Shown: piece by piece, positions 45,513-54,573 of the stretch
How positions within the stretch are numbered: position 1 is the first letter of the stretch
Layout: each line of letters starts with the position of its first letter
Origin: Panonychus citri
Taxonomy: Eukaryota; Arthropoda; Arachnida; Trombidiformes; Tetranychidae
Direction: 5' to 3'
NCBI RefSeq assembly: GCF_014898815.1
Contig: NW_026515545.1
Location: 1,674,001-1,738,000, forward strand
DNA: 64,000 nt
Program-made: the position numbers and the translations under genes
Notes under the pieces: generated by a model
What the model was told of the DNA's origin: nothing
What the model saw: only the letters and a program-made list of their open reading frames with translations
Databases searched by the model: none

Positions 45513-45965
45513 TCATTTATCTGCTTGGGTTAGTTTATTTTTTATTTTACGAGCGTGATTGGATAAGGTCTCTTCTAGTAGTGATACATTTTTCCTATTA
45601 GTCTCATCTCTGACAAAAAGTCTTTTCTTCTCTCCCTTGATCAGAAAGTATTCTTCACATATAACGTTCAAAAGTTCTTCTCCAATTTCAATGTCTTCCA
45701 GATCAATTTCTAGCCAATTCCAGATTGTTGTCTTCGCGCCCTCCATTATTAGTCTTTCCATCAGTTCGATTTGTTGTTCGAGCACATTTTTGTCTTTCTC
45801 AATAGCGATCAGCGTTTCCAAATCACCACTTTCCTCTTTAATGCACCAAACACTTGTCGTTGATTCACTTATTTCGATTGTCTTTTCCAGCACAAATTTG
45901 AGCACAACTAATGGTTTATTTTTTCCTAGTTTGAATGAGAGCCAGTCACGTAAGTAAAGTATCAT
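45513..45965 (-). CDS. retroelement accessory ORF y, 150 aa (paralogue of ORF z)
   Basis: ATG at 45965. Acidic and Glu-rich in the middle, basic at the end (RKIKNKLTQADK). The segment SVWCIKEESGDLETLIAIEK to MEGAKTTIWNWLEIDLED matches ORF z in the same order. No cysteine-rich or catalytic motif is visible. Lying between the Cys-rich ORF and ORF z in the same direction, it seems part of the same transcription unit. Confidence 0.6.
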   Translation of the reverse strand: MILYLRDWLSFKLGKNKPLVVLKFVLEKTIEISESTTSVWCIKEESGDLETLIAIEKDKNVLEQQIELMERLIMEGAKTTIWNWLEIDLEDIEIGEELLNVICEEYFLIKGEKKRLFVRDETNRKNVSLLEETLSNHARKIKNKLTQADK

Positions 45966-46179
45966 TTTACGATGAAATGTGTTAACGGTAGAGGTTAAAT
46001 ATTTTTAAGTTGTAAGTAGGTTGAGTCATCCACTTATGAGAGATTTGAGCGAGAGTCTCGCTTAAATAGTCCCATTGTGTTTGCTCTAAATTTAATTTTT
46101 ATAATAAGCCGGGACTTGATTGTTTGTTTAGCTGGTTAAATAGAAGTACCAGGTCAACCCCTTTTACAGTCCCATCGCA

Positions 46180-47067
46180 TTATTGACCTTCTCTCCTTGG
46201 AGTATCTTCAATGACCGGTGGAGCAAAAGAGCTCACTCTGATTGTAGGGTAGGTGATCGAGGAATTTCTCAAGGCGAATTGTCGATGTATGTTGATCGTT
46301 CTGCATTTTAGATAGTGATTTGATGGATGATTTGCTGGTCTCGTGGTTCTGGCACAGTCAGCGCATTTGGGAACACCATTGCAGTAACCATTTCTTCGAA
46401 ATCTGTGACAGACAATTTCTCCACAAACGCTGCAATGAGGACGTGAACATTCATGTACTTGATCAGCAAAGAAGTGGACGCAGCAAAGTGGACATTGCTC
46501 TAATCCAAGATTGTCAGCAATCTGATATTCTTCTCCTTCTATCACTACCGACCAGTCGTAGGCGGCCAGTTCATCACGAGAGTTACTACATGTGAATGTG
46601 ACTCTGATCATTCCGTCAACCATGATATCAACTGCAGAGACCTTGAGATCGTCCCAATTTATCTGAGAGCCCATCATCCATTCTTCAGTTTCTTTGGGAG
46701 TGTTTAATTCAGGGTTGGTGTGATAGACGAGAAATGAGGGGCTTCTATCGTTGCATATAACACATGAGAAAGCATTGCTTCGCCACCATTCGCTTTCAAT
46801 TATTGTCTTTTGAAAATCCTCAAACTTGTCCAGAATGACACATACCATGATGTAGTTGTTGATAACTTTGGGTCGTGTCATCGCCCATGTTTGAAAACCT
46901 ATTGTTGTTGCAATCAGTTCAGCGAGAGTGTTGAGCTCATTGATGTTATTTTTCTTAGATAAGAAACGTACTTCCACAACTTGCTCAAAACTGGATTCGC
47001 ATATAATACGTTTTCCAAGTATACCGACTTTAAGTCCTTGTTCACTTAATTGGGCTGATTCATCCAT
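46180..47067 (-). CDS. retroelement ORF with Cys/His-rich zinc-binding C-terminus, 295 aa
   Basis: ATG at 47067. The first 190 residues are a mixed alpha/beta region without a recognised motif. Residues 192-255 hold at least ten Cys and several His: CPLC (192-195), HEC (205-207), CSVC (212-215), Cys220, Cys229, CADC (235-238) and H247, H251, C255. This looks like two or three zinc sites, but the spacing differs from the classical C-x2-C-x4-H-x4-C knuckle found in the two upstream ORFs. A nucleic-acid-binding Gag-like or chaperone role is inferred. No in-frame interruption. Confidence 0.65.
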   Translation of the reverse strand: MDESAQLSEQGLKVGILGKRIICESSFEQVVEVRFLSKKNNINELNTLAELIATTIGFQTWAMTRPKVINNYIMVCVILDKFEDFQKTIIESEWWRSNAFSCVICNDRSPSFLVYHTNPELNTPKETEEWMMGSQINWDDLKVSAVDIMVDGMIRVTFTCSNSRDELAAYDWSVVIEGEEYQIADNLGLEQCPLCCVHFFADQVHECSRPHCSVCGEIVCHRFRRNGYCNGVPKCADCARTTRPANHPSNHYLKCRTINIHRQFALRNSSITYPTIRVSSFAPPVIEDTPRREGQ

Positions 47068-47389
47068 TCTTCTCGTTGATATTCAAATGATGTAACAAAC
47101 GGTTGTTGTTGAGATGTAGTTTAATGAACTTGATGAAGACGTGATTGTAGGAGACTCGTAGAGGTGATAGAGTTTAATTTGATGTTAGAGAGAGATAATA
47201 GGATAAGTGAAGATAAGAATCAAGCAGAATAATGTAAATTGTATTTGATTGTGGGTTAGTGAAATAGAGTGTAACTAATATTAATGTGTTCAAAGTGTGA
47301 TTAAGGGTTCAAGTTGATTACTGGAGGATTAATGAGAAGAACATTCTATTCTTTTCTATTAATCACTCTGATGGTGGCGCCACCTTTAA

Positions 47390-48019
47390 TTAGAGTTTAA
47401 TCGAGAGCCTCATCGCCTTTTTATCCCCTTTGGCGAAGGTCTCTTTGTTGATAAGTCGATTGACGAGATTTTTGTTGATCTGCTGCATGTCTTCGACTTC
47501 TAGGTAGATAAGATGTTTAAGCTTCTTACAGTTCTTGAGGCGATTCATCAATTTAAGAACTTTAGTGTTATTGTCTTCCTTCTGAAGATCTTCAATAGCA
47601 TCAAGTCCATTATAGAAGGATTCTTTGTATTTAATCATCAGACTCAAGTCTTTGGTGAGATTATTACGAGTTGTTCGTTTCATACCGATGTCAATCCTAT
47701 TACATTTCTCATTGAATCGAGTCATTCTCACACATCCAATCTCCTCCTCATGCCATTTGTTGAAATGAAGTAGTTGTCGTTTGATGACCGAGGGTACTGA
47801 GCAGTCATAGGTAGACACATAAACATAAACGTTGACCTCATCTAGTTCCATTTCCAGTGGATTCGTATCTACGTAGTTCTCCAGTTCGGGTTCACATAGC
47901 GACAATGGTAGTTCAAAGGCCATGTTTTCTCCTGTTAGTTGTCTCATTAATTCTTGATATCTTTCCTTTGAGGGTAACTTGAGCTTTGATCTATCAAAGA
48001 GATCCAATGTTTCTTCCAT
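47390..48019 (-). CDS. retroelement accessory ORF x, 209 aa, unknown
   Basis: The ATG at 48019 (MEETLDLFDRSKLKL) is taken as start; the frame is open further upstream without ATG. The protein is highly charged: an acidic stretch around ENYVDTNPLEMELDEVNVYV, then a long Lys/Asn-rich helical half with LMNRLKNCKKLKHLIYLEVE, ending basic. No domain recognised. Its placement between two zinc-binding ORFs on the same strand ties it to the element. Confidence 0.55.
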   Translation of the reverse strand: MEETLDLFDRSKLKLPSKERYQELMRQLTGENMAFELPLSLCEPELENYVDTNPLEMELDEVNVYVYVSTYDCSVPSVIKRQLLHFNKWHEEEIGCVRMTRFNEKCNRIDIGMKRTTRNNLTKDLSLMIKYKESFYNGLDAIEDLQKEDNNTKVLKLMNRLKNCKKLKHLIYLEVEDMQQINKNLVNRLINKETFAKGDKKAMRLSIKL

Positions 48020-48266
48020 GTTAACGCTCTTGGTGTTTTGGTTTCTGATGTTTAAGAAGAGTTTTATTTTAAACACAACACAGTTCAGATGACAAAATTT
48101 AAGTTTATTTTTATTAGATTGTTGAGTTTGGTTACAATTTAGAGGATAAATAATGAGGTTATCAATGGATATCAGTTGAGTATTGAAGATTTGATAAAAT
48201 AACTATGACACGTAGAATCAGGTTTGTTTACATTTGATCCGCTTGTGTCTCCATCTCTGGGTCATA

Positions 48267-49493
48267 TCATTCTTCTAGAGTTAGATGTCTTAGAATTACC
48301 GCCGAATATGAGTGATTAACTCGTAAAAGTGACATTTTTAGTTGTCTTTTGAGTTCTGGACAAGATTTGTCCCAGGCGTTGTGACCAGGTTTGCCTCCAC
48401 ATGGTTGGCAGCGATGTAGGTCTTTCTCTTTTTTGTTCGGGCATTCGAATGATCTGTGTGGTTTGCAGCAGTAAGAGCATGTGATAAGTGCTTTGCACTT
48501 GTTTGTCTTATGCCCCCATCTTGAGCATTGGTAACATAATGAGAGATCTAGATGATCAAAGAATGGGATCTTCTTCCAACCTACACTGATCATCCCTCTC
48601 ATTTTATTTGAGTCCAGTGCTGAGCGAATATGAGATGGAATTTGAATGATCATTCTCGTGGTTTTAGGTCTCTGTTCTATGTATACCAGCTTCATTTCCT
48701 CCTCCGATGTCCAGTCATTCCATCGTTTTAATTTCTCAAACCAGCTTCGACATTCTTCATCTTTCCCGAATTTCTTTTCAATGTCAATATTAATTTTTGG
48801 GTGTGTAAGTTTGGGTATTTCAATTTTGAAATCATCAGTTGTATTCGTGATGTTGAATAATTTTTTGAGGTCTTCGATCACTTTGTCTCTTATTGTGGTA
48901 TTAGATACGATGATCTTACAGCATGATCTCGCTGGCTCCATTGAGACAATATCAAGATTGATTTCCGAGTTTTCTACCAGTTTTTTAAGTCGATCCCTTG
49001 TAATTAGTCCGTTCTCTATGACAGTTTCTTTCATCGATGCAATCAGTATGAGCGGTTGTAGTTCGATGTCTTCCGTGTTCAGCCACCACTTCGGTTTTGT
49101 CCAATTGTTGACATATCTAATGTTTAGTTCGTTCTTGTTTTTTCCTTGTTGTTCGATAGAGTCCATCGTATTGAAATTTGATCTTACGCTGGACTTTCGT
49201 TGTAGTGGTGTTGTGAGCAGATTTATCCAGCGGTGAATCTCCTCTTGTTGTTGATGATTAGATTCACGACTCAGAATTGATATTATCTCGTCTATTTCTT
49301 CAAAGGAGGAACTTTCTTGGATGACTTTGAGATAGTTTTCCGGTTCTTCTCCTTTGATCAGTTCATTAAAGTACGAGAGAATGGTGTTTGTATCTGGTGA
49401 TTCAAGTGATCTACATGTTTCGCTTTCTTCAGTAATGGCATTCGAATCCAGTAGTAGCGAGTTGGTTTTTTTGGGTTTTTTCGTAGGAGCCAT
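48267..49493 (-). CDS. retroelement Gag-like ORF with three zinc knuckles, 408 aa
   Basis: ATG at 49493; N-terminus MAPTKKPKKTNS is basic. The C-terminal third has the ORF1 layout of R1/Jockey-type elements: GWKKIPFFDHLDLSLC leading to C320-C323-H328-C333 (CYQCSRWGHKTNKC), then C339-C342-H346-C351 and C362-C365-H371-C378. Such proteins bind the element RNA and form the ribonucleoprotein. The region before it (around 140-310) is probably the RRM-like fold seen in related Gags. It is the larger of two Gag-like ORFs with the same three-knuckle order. Confidence 0.8.
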   Translation of the reverse strand: MAPTKKPKKTNSLLLDSNAITEESETCRSLESPDTNTILSYFNELIKGEEPENYLKVIQESSSFEEIDEIISILSRESNHQQQEEIHRWINLLTTPLQRKSSVRSNFNTMDSIEQQGKNKNELNIRYVNNWTKPKWWLNTEDIELQPLILIASMKETVIENGLITRDRLKKLVENSEINLDIVSMEPARSCCKIIVSNTTIRDKVIEDLKKLFNITNTTDDFKIEIPKLTHPKINIDIEKKFGKDEECRSWFEKLKRWNDWTSEEEMKLVYIEQRPKTTRMIIQIPSHIRSALDSNKMRGMISVGWKKIPFFDHLDLSLCYQCSRWGHKTNKCKALITCSYCCKPHRSFECPNKKEKDLHRCQPCGGKPGHNAWDKSCPELKRQLKMSLLRVNHSYSAVILRHLTLEE

Positions 49494-49684
49494 TCAATTG
49501 TTGTGTCAAACACTTTTATTATGTATAAGCACTTGTACAGAGATAAGGAAGAGGTAAGAGGAGAATTATGTTACAAGTCAATGTTGATTAAATTCAATAA
49601 CATTAAGGTTGTTGTGATTCACAGATGTTCATTATAGTTAGTGACCAGATTTAGTTAGTACTTGTTTATATAAGGTTCATAACA

Positions 49685-50452
49685 TCATTGTTCTTGCCTC
49701 TTTTCTATAAGAATTGTTTTGTAGACAAATTCCATTTTCTCAAGTCTACTTAGTAACCGTGCTTGAAAATTCCTGCAATAAAAGTAATAGGCTGAGTGTC
49801 CATAGGCAAGACATGAAGGGCACCGCCATTTATTTGGTTGATTCTTGAGATCACAGCAGAGATAGTGATGTTTACCACTGCATCTTGCACATTTTATGTT
49901 ACCATCGCATTTCCTGCTGGTGTGAGAATATGAATAGCAGATTTCGCATCTTTCTATTTGAAAGAAGTCAGAGAAAGGAAATTCTCTGCCATAAAGTTTA
50001 ATAGTTTTCACAAGTTTCTGTCGATCTTCATTAGATAGCATTATAATAGCCGCATCCACCTGGTTCCCTGAGTGTATCCTCAAAAGGCTGGTCTTATCAT
50101 CAAATTTATTATCTGCCTTTAGGTCATCCATCGCCTTGCCAATGTTAAGGCCTTTTTCTATATAGACTTTGATCATTGGCATTCTCGAGAAAGGTAAGCT
50201 AAGTATCCAATTAACTTTGTTCGGGATCGTGTTGAGCAGTTTTACATTATCATCTGTGACCAATCTGACGCAATTTCTGCCATAAAGTATTTTCTTAATT
50301 CCAGGGTGTGTAGATAGTGAAGGTTTTACTATCGCTTTTGTCCTATATGCATCTAAAAAGCCTCCGTTGTCATCCTGTATGCGAAGCACTATAATCCTAC
50401 TCGGTGTGATTTTTGGAGCACTGACTTCCACAATATCAATTGGCACTTTCAT
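49685..50452 (-). CDS. retroelement Gag-like ORF with three zinc knuckles, 255 aa
   Basis: ATG at 50452; the 5'-most ORF of the block. Residues 169-182 form a perfect CCHC knuckle (CEICYSYSHTSRKC), followed by C188-C191-H195-C199 and C211-C214-H219-C226. The lead-in IKLYGREFPFSDFFQIERC parallels that of the 408-aa ORF, so the two are probably homologous, but the N-terminal parts are very different in length. A role in RNA binding is inferred. Having two full Gag-like ORFs in one unit is unusual. Confidence 0.75.
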   Translation of the reverse strand: MKVPIDIVEVSAPKITPSRIIVLRIQDDNGGFLDAYRTKAIVKPSLSTHPGIKKILYGRNCVRLVTDDNVKLLNTIPNKVNWILSLPFSRMPMIKVYIEKGLNIGKAMDDLKADNKFDDKTSLLRIHSGNQVDAAIIMLSNEDRQKLVKTIKLYGREFPFSDFFQIERCEICYSYSHTSRKCDGNIKCARCSGKHHYLCCDLKNQPNKWRCPSCLAYGHSAYYFYCRNFQARLLSRLEKMEFVYKTILIEKRQEQ

Positions 50453-50644
50453 TATTTGAGTTATACTTAGATTTTCAATTAATTTTCAATTTATATTAAT
50501 TTTATATTAAACAGTAAAAGTAGACAGAGAAGATAAACAAAAAGAGAGAGAGAGCAGTTGATTAGCTCTTATGAGAAAATTTACAAAAATCAACAGATGG
50601 AGACACAAGTAAATTTGAGAATTTGTAACAATAAAATATTCTGA
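50453..50644. other. probable 5' end of the retroelement
   Basis: Short AT-rich leader with a GAGAGAGAGAG run before the first Gag-like ORF. No clear promoter or terminal motif was seen. Confidence 0.3.
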
Positions 50645-50905
50645 TGCTCTTACGATTCCTTTGATCGTTCGGACACAATTCCATCAAGGGATCCGACGAT
50701 TCTTCTTGGTAGAGATCCTCAGGTTGCTAAAAGTAAATTCTATCACTGGTTGGATGTCGAAAGATTCGAGGAAATAATCAGTGAATCTTTAGTTCTCAAG
50801 GCCATTTCCAAGGTTCGATATCGAAAACGGGTTGAGAATATTGGAGAGCAAGTCGAGAATTCTAATATCAACAAATATGCTCGAACGAAAATTTTCTCTG
50901 ATTAA
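50645..50905 (+). pseudogene. cut-off coding fragment next to the retroelement
   Basis: A plus-strand frame of 86 codons opens right after a TGA at 50642 and ends at TAA 50903-50905. It has clear coding character (GRDPQVAKSKFYHWLDVERF, then a charged helical end), yet no ATG and no splice acceptor precede it. It looks like the 3' end of an exon cut off at the border of the retroelement block. I do not recognise the family. No matching upstream half was found on the far side of the element near 41.6 kb. Confidence 0.45.
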
Positions 50906-51288
50906 CTGAATATGAATTCTAAAGAACAGTGTGACGAACAAGTTAATCGCAATAATTAAGTGGCTTTGATTACATTTAATTAGATTAACGGTTAACCGAG
51001 TTATGTAAATGACAAACAGTTAAACGTGAAACGAAATATTTTTTGCTTTTAATTGTAATTGATTATTGAACATTTGATGCAGATTGCGAGTTAAGAGTGA
51101 ACTTGATACATAATTAGCTTAAATGCTATTAATTAAATCGTATTAAGAATATATAATTATAGCAAATAATGTGAGGATTCAAATTAAATCATTTTAAATT
51201 GAATGTTTAACGTTTATAATAACATCAATCCGTTAATTTTTGGAACTGACTTAGGAAATGAAAGTATTCCAATGATAATTTACTTTAA

Positions 51289-53628
51289 TTACAAAACTTC
51301 CAGATCTACATGACGAAGTTGAGGATGTTTTTTCTGAAACAAATAGAAATTGAAAAGAGAATATTAAAATTAATGACTAATTGTGAGTTAATTTAAAGAA
51401 TAGAATGTTAATTACTTTTAATTCTTTCTCAACTCGATCGATTTCAGCTCCAAGAAGATCGACAATATTTTCACCATGTTTAAGGAAAAACGTTTCAACC
51501 TGATCGATGTTTTTCAATTCTTGCATTTCCTAGAAAAGAGATTGAGAAAAGCAAACAATTAGTAAATTGTGCAAATTAAAACTCTCTGGTTAATTATATT
51601 CAATGGGAAATTTTCATTCAATTTCATGAAAGAACCTTGAACAACGAGAATAATATTAATAATAATCTGTTATTCAAGGTTAATCTTATTGTTATTTTCA
51701 TCTTAATGTTGAGTACTAATCAAAATCTAATTTTAACTGATTAACAGATGGATTGGCAGACAGTTGATTATTGATTACGTGAGTCACGAAAATTTTGTTT
51801 CGATTAGAGGATAATCCGAACCAAGAACGAAAAGCTAAATAACAATAAGATTAAAAAGCGATTGTAACAAAAAAATAATTAATTTACTTGAAGAACCGCT
51901 TCTAAATCAATAGCATCCAGATAGTGTCGAGTTAATTGTCTACCATCAATATCAACTTCGGCCTTATAACGGACCATCCCGTTACCCAGATCAGTCGCTT
52001 TTACATCATGAATCGCTCTTATCATAACATCACTTTCCATCATCTTATTGATTGCATCCAATTTATAATTAGGAATTGATCGACCAACCAAAGCACCACT
52101 ATTGGTGTAAATAATGAACGAGGCCACTGAGGCCAGTAATCCGCTGACTAGAAGTGATCCAACTGCATCATAAAGTGGATTACCTGTGTAAGCAGTTAAT
52201 CCCATCATACCCCCGGCGATAGCAACACCCAAAACGGCAGCAGTGTCTTCCAATAAAACAACATTGATACTTGGATCTTGACCTCGAAGAACTGAAATTT
52301 GGGAAGAAACCAGAAAACAATTGTACAAATTAACTTAATTTTCCATCTTTCGAAAGTAAAAAAAAAGCAAATCAACTAACTGTAATCTTTCATTGTAGTT
52401 CCAGCTCTTTGAGCTCCTTTATTTAATCCTTTGAAGGCGACAATTAGAGTAGCACTTTCAGATAAAAGTGATCCAAAGAGAATGAGATAAGCCTGAAAAT
52501 AGAATAGATTTTTAATTGAATTTTCCAATCAAGAAATGACGTTAATTACCCAATAAAATGATTGAAATGTCTCTGGATGAAGAATCCCTTGCATCCCATG
52601 ATAAAATGAAAGACCAGAACCAACACAGAAAATACCAACTCCAGAAATGAGAGATGCGATATATTGAGCTGAATGATAACCATAAGGATGCTCAGCATTT
52701 GGTCGTTGAATTGATTTTCTTATTCCAAAGTAAAGGATTAGCTGATTAACTGTATCAGCTAGGGAATGAATGGCTTCAGCGAATAGAGAATGTGATCCAG
52801 TATGGAACCAGGCCATTGTTTTGAGTAGAAAATTTGTTGAGTTAATTACGACCGCTGTCCAAACAACATGGCCACTTTCTCGTAAGGATAAATCACGTTC
52901 TTGGGCAACTGGATCATTAAGACGACGATAATCTTTAAGAATCCGTTTAACATTGAGAATTGATTCCCTGGCATCAGCTTCTATTTGTTTCCTTTTTTTC
53001 CTCTCCTTTTCAAGAACTTCGATACTGCCCCATATTTGTAAAGCTCTCGCCTCAACATCCCTCCTCAAATAAACGGTCAACGGTGGGGTGTCTTCAAATG
53101 GACTTCGTCGGATAAATTTCCTCAAATCTTGTAAATCCAATGGTTTCAATAGATATTCATTCATTGCTCTCACTGGTGTAACAAAATTACGTTCTGTTGT
53201 TGCCTGAGTCAAGTCCAATTTCTTTCTCTCCTTTGCTTTAGGAATAACTAACAATAAGAAAATACAAAAAAAGAAAAAGAAAAAGAAAACTCAAAATTAG
53301 AATTGCGAATATTAAACAATAATCATGAGAGAATTGAGTGTTCACCTTTTATAACTGGTTCTGAGAAAATTGGTTTAACCTCTTTGGTTTCATTTTCTTT
53401 TTCCGAATCATTTGATGGAGATGATGTTGAAGAAGATGAAGATTTAATTGAATCTGATGGACCATTTTTAATAGAATCACTAAAATGAGAAATGGAAATT
53501 TTTTCACATAAAATACAAGGTGAACAGCTGATTAGTGGTACAAATTTTTTATCACATTTGAAACGATTAACATGTCTCACAGCGAGACCAATTAAACTTA
53601 GCCTATTGGTTATACATGCTGTAGACAT
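51289..53628 (-). CDS. SLC30A9: zinc transporter 9 / SLC30A9 (CDF family)
   Basis: Six exons: 53346-53628, 52550-53247, 52381-52492, 51888-52291, 51416-51529, 51289-51333; 551 aa versus 568 in human. All phases join, and the end HPQLRHVDLEVL matches the family. The N-terminus up to about 94 is Ser-rich with Cys and basic residues and could hold a mitochondrial presequence. The cation diffusion facilitator core starts near residue 218 with membrane helices and HSLAD (255-259) as metal-site motif, HPYGYHSAQY (281-290), and LLEDTAAVLGVAIAG in exon 4. The C-terminal cytosolic domain includes MVRYKAEVDIDGR. SLC30A9 exports zinc from mitochondria in animals; function here is inferred by orthology. 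A CATCT element lies about 155 bp upstream. Confidence 0.95.
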
Positions 53629-54573
53629 TATGATGACCAATGGTCAATAATTAAAACAAATTAACTTAAATTAACAAAACAATCATTAAATAAAATACAT
53701 TGAGAAAGGACTAAAACTGTTACACAATCAAATCGGTTTGTTGACAAAACAACAAAATCGGAATAGTTGGTAAAGTGTCTCATAGATGGAGCGACTTGTG
53801 GCTCAATTAGTTGATCATTTGAACAACAATTAAATTTACTGTTAAATGATTTTCTTAATTACTTTGTTCAACCAATTGTATTTTACTCTCAAGGTGATTC
53901 GATGTGGTTTCAAATAGTGAAATTGATGAACAATTAAACGGTTCTTATTACCTATTAACTCATTTGGTGTGAAAACAATTGTTTTTTTTTTGATTTAATT
54001 GTAAGTTAATTGTTAACTTTAATTAGCGAGTTTATAATTAGAACTAATCGTCTTTTTATAATTTATTAATTGGTAAGTAAATGTGGTTTCAATTTTCATA
54101 AGAAATCATGATTTTGTCAGATGATCGTTTTAAGAATATTGAAACGAATAGTAATTGTCAATTACTTATTGTTTTAGTGAGATTTTTGATTGCCAAATTA
54201 TTTAGTTCATTTTAAATATTATTGGTCTTTAATTTTGTATTTATAAGGCATTTAAATAATTGTTTGTGTCATGGATAGATAATGTATAATATTATAAAAA
54301 GGATTTAAATTGAAATCGAAAGGGTTAAAAACTATCATTTAAAAGCACAATGTGAATGAGGATTTAAGAAAATATGAAATTTTGATTATTATAAAAAGAG
54401 GACTTTTCCTTGGGTGATCGTAAATGAGATTTATCAGATTAACGGCACAATTGGATTGTAGAAATTCAGATCATTAGTGAGATAATGGAAGACTTATGTA
54501 AATGCATCAGGTAAATGTGGTGGTTTTGATTGATTGTATTTCCAACCGTAGTTAAGAATTAATTTATGTAAGA
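53629..54573. other. intergenic spacer, SLC30A9 promoter and alpha-catenin 3' flank
   Basis: Contains the CATCT element at 53781-53794. Otherwise AT-rich without coding signal. Confidence 0.55.
53781..53794 (-). promoter_or_regulatory. CATCT promoter-proximal element (SLC30A9)
   Basis: On the minus strand TCGCTCCATCTATG, close to the version upstream of alpha-catenin (GCTCCATCTGTGG). Confidence 0.45.

Larger units (their letters stand above)
41700..50640 (-). mobile_element. seven-ORF non-LTR retrotransposon-like block
   Basis: All seven long ORFs run on the minus strand in the order 255, 408, 209, 295, 150, 138 and 1021 aa. Gaps between them are about 190-320 bp, except 39 bp before the last. 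The last ORF encodes endonuclease plus reverse transcriptase and ends about 55 bp before three tandem hairpins, which I take as the element 3' end. Base composition is less AT-extreme than the surrounding spacers. Every ORF is intact with its own ATG. Whether this is one element or several merged ones cannot be decided from one copy; no target-site duplication or poly(A) tail was identified, and the 5' limit near 50640 is a guess from the point where a plus-strand coding fragment begins. Confidence 0.75.

Noticed and set aside
48316..49236. ORFs on both strands inside the 408-aa Gag-like ORF
   Set aside because: Shadow frames of a region with clear zinc-knuckle coding in the chosen frame.
41700..50640. 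Interpretation as an integrated virus or LTR element
   Set aside because: The RT ORF has an N-terminal AP-like endonuclease and no protease, RNase H-integrase order or LTRs were seen; this fits a non-LTR element.
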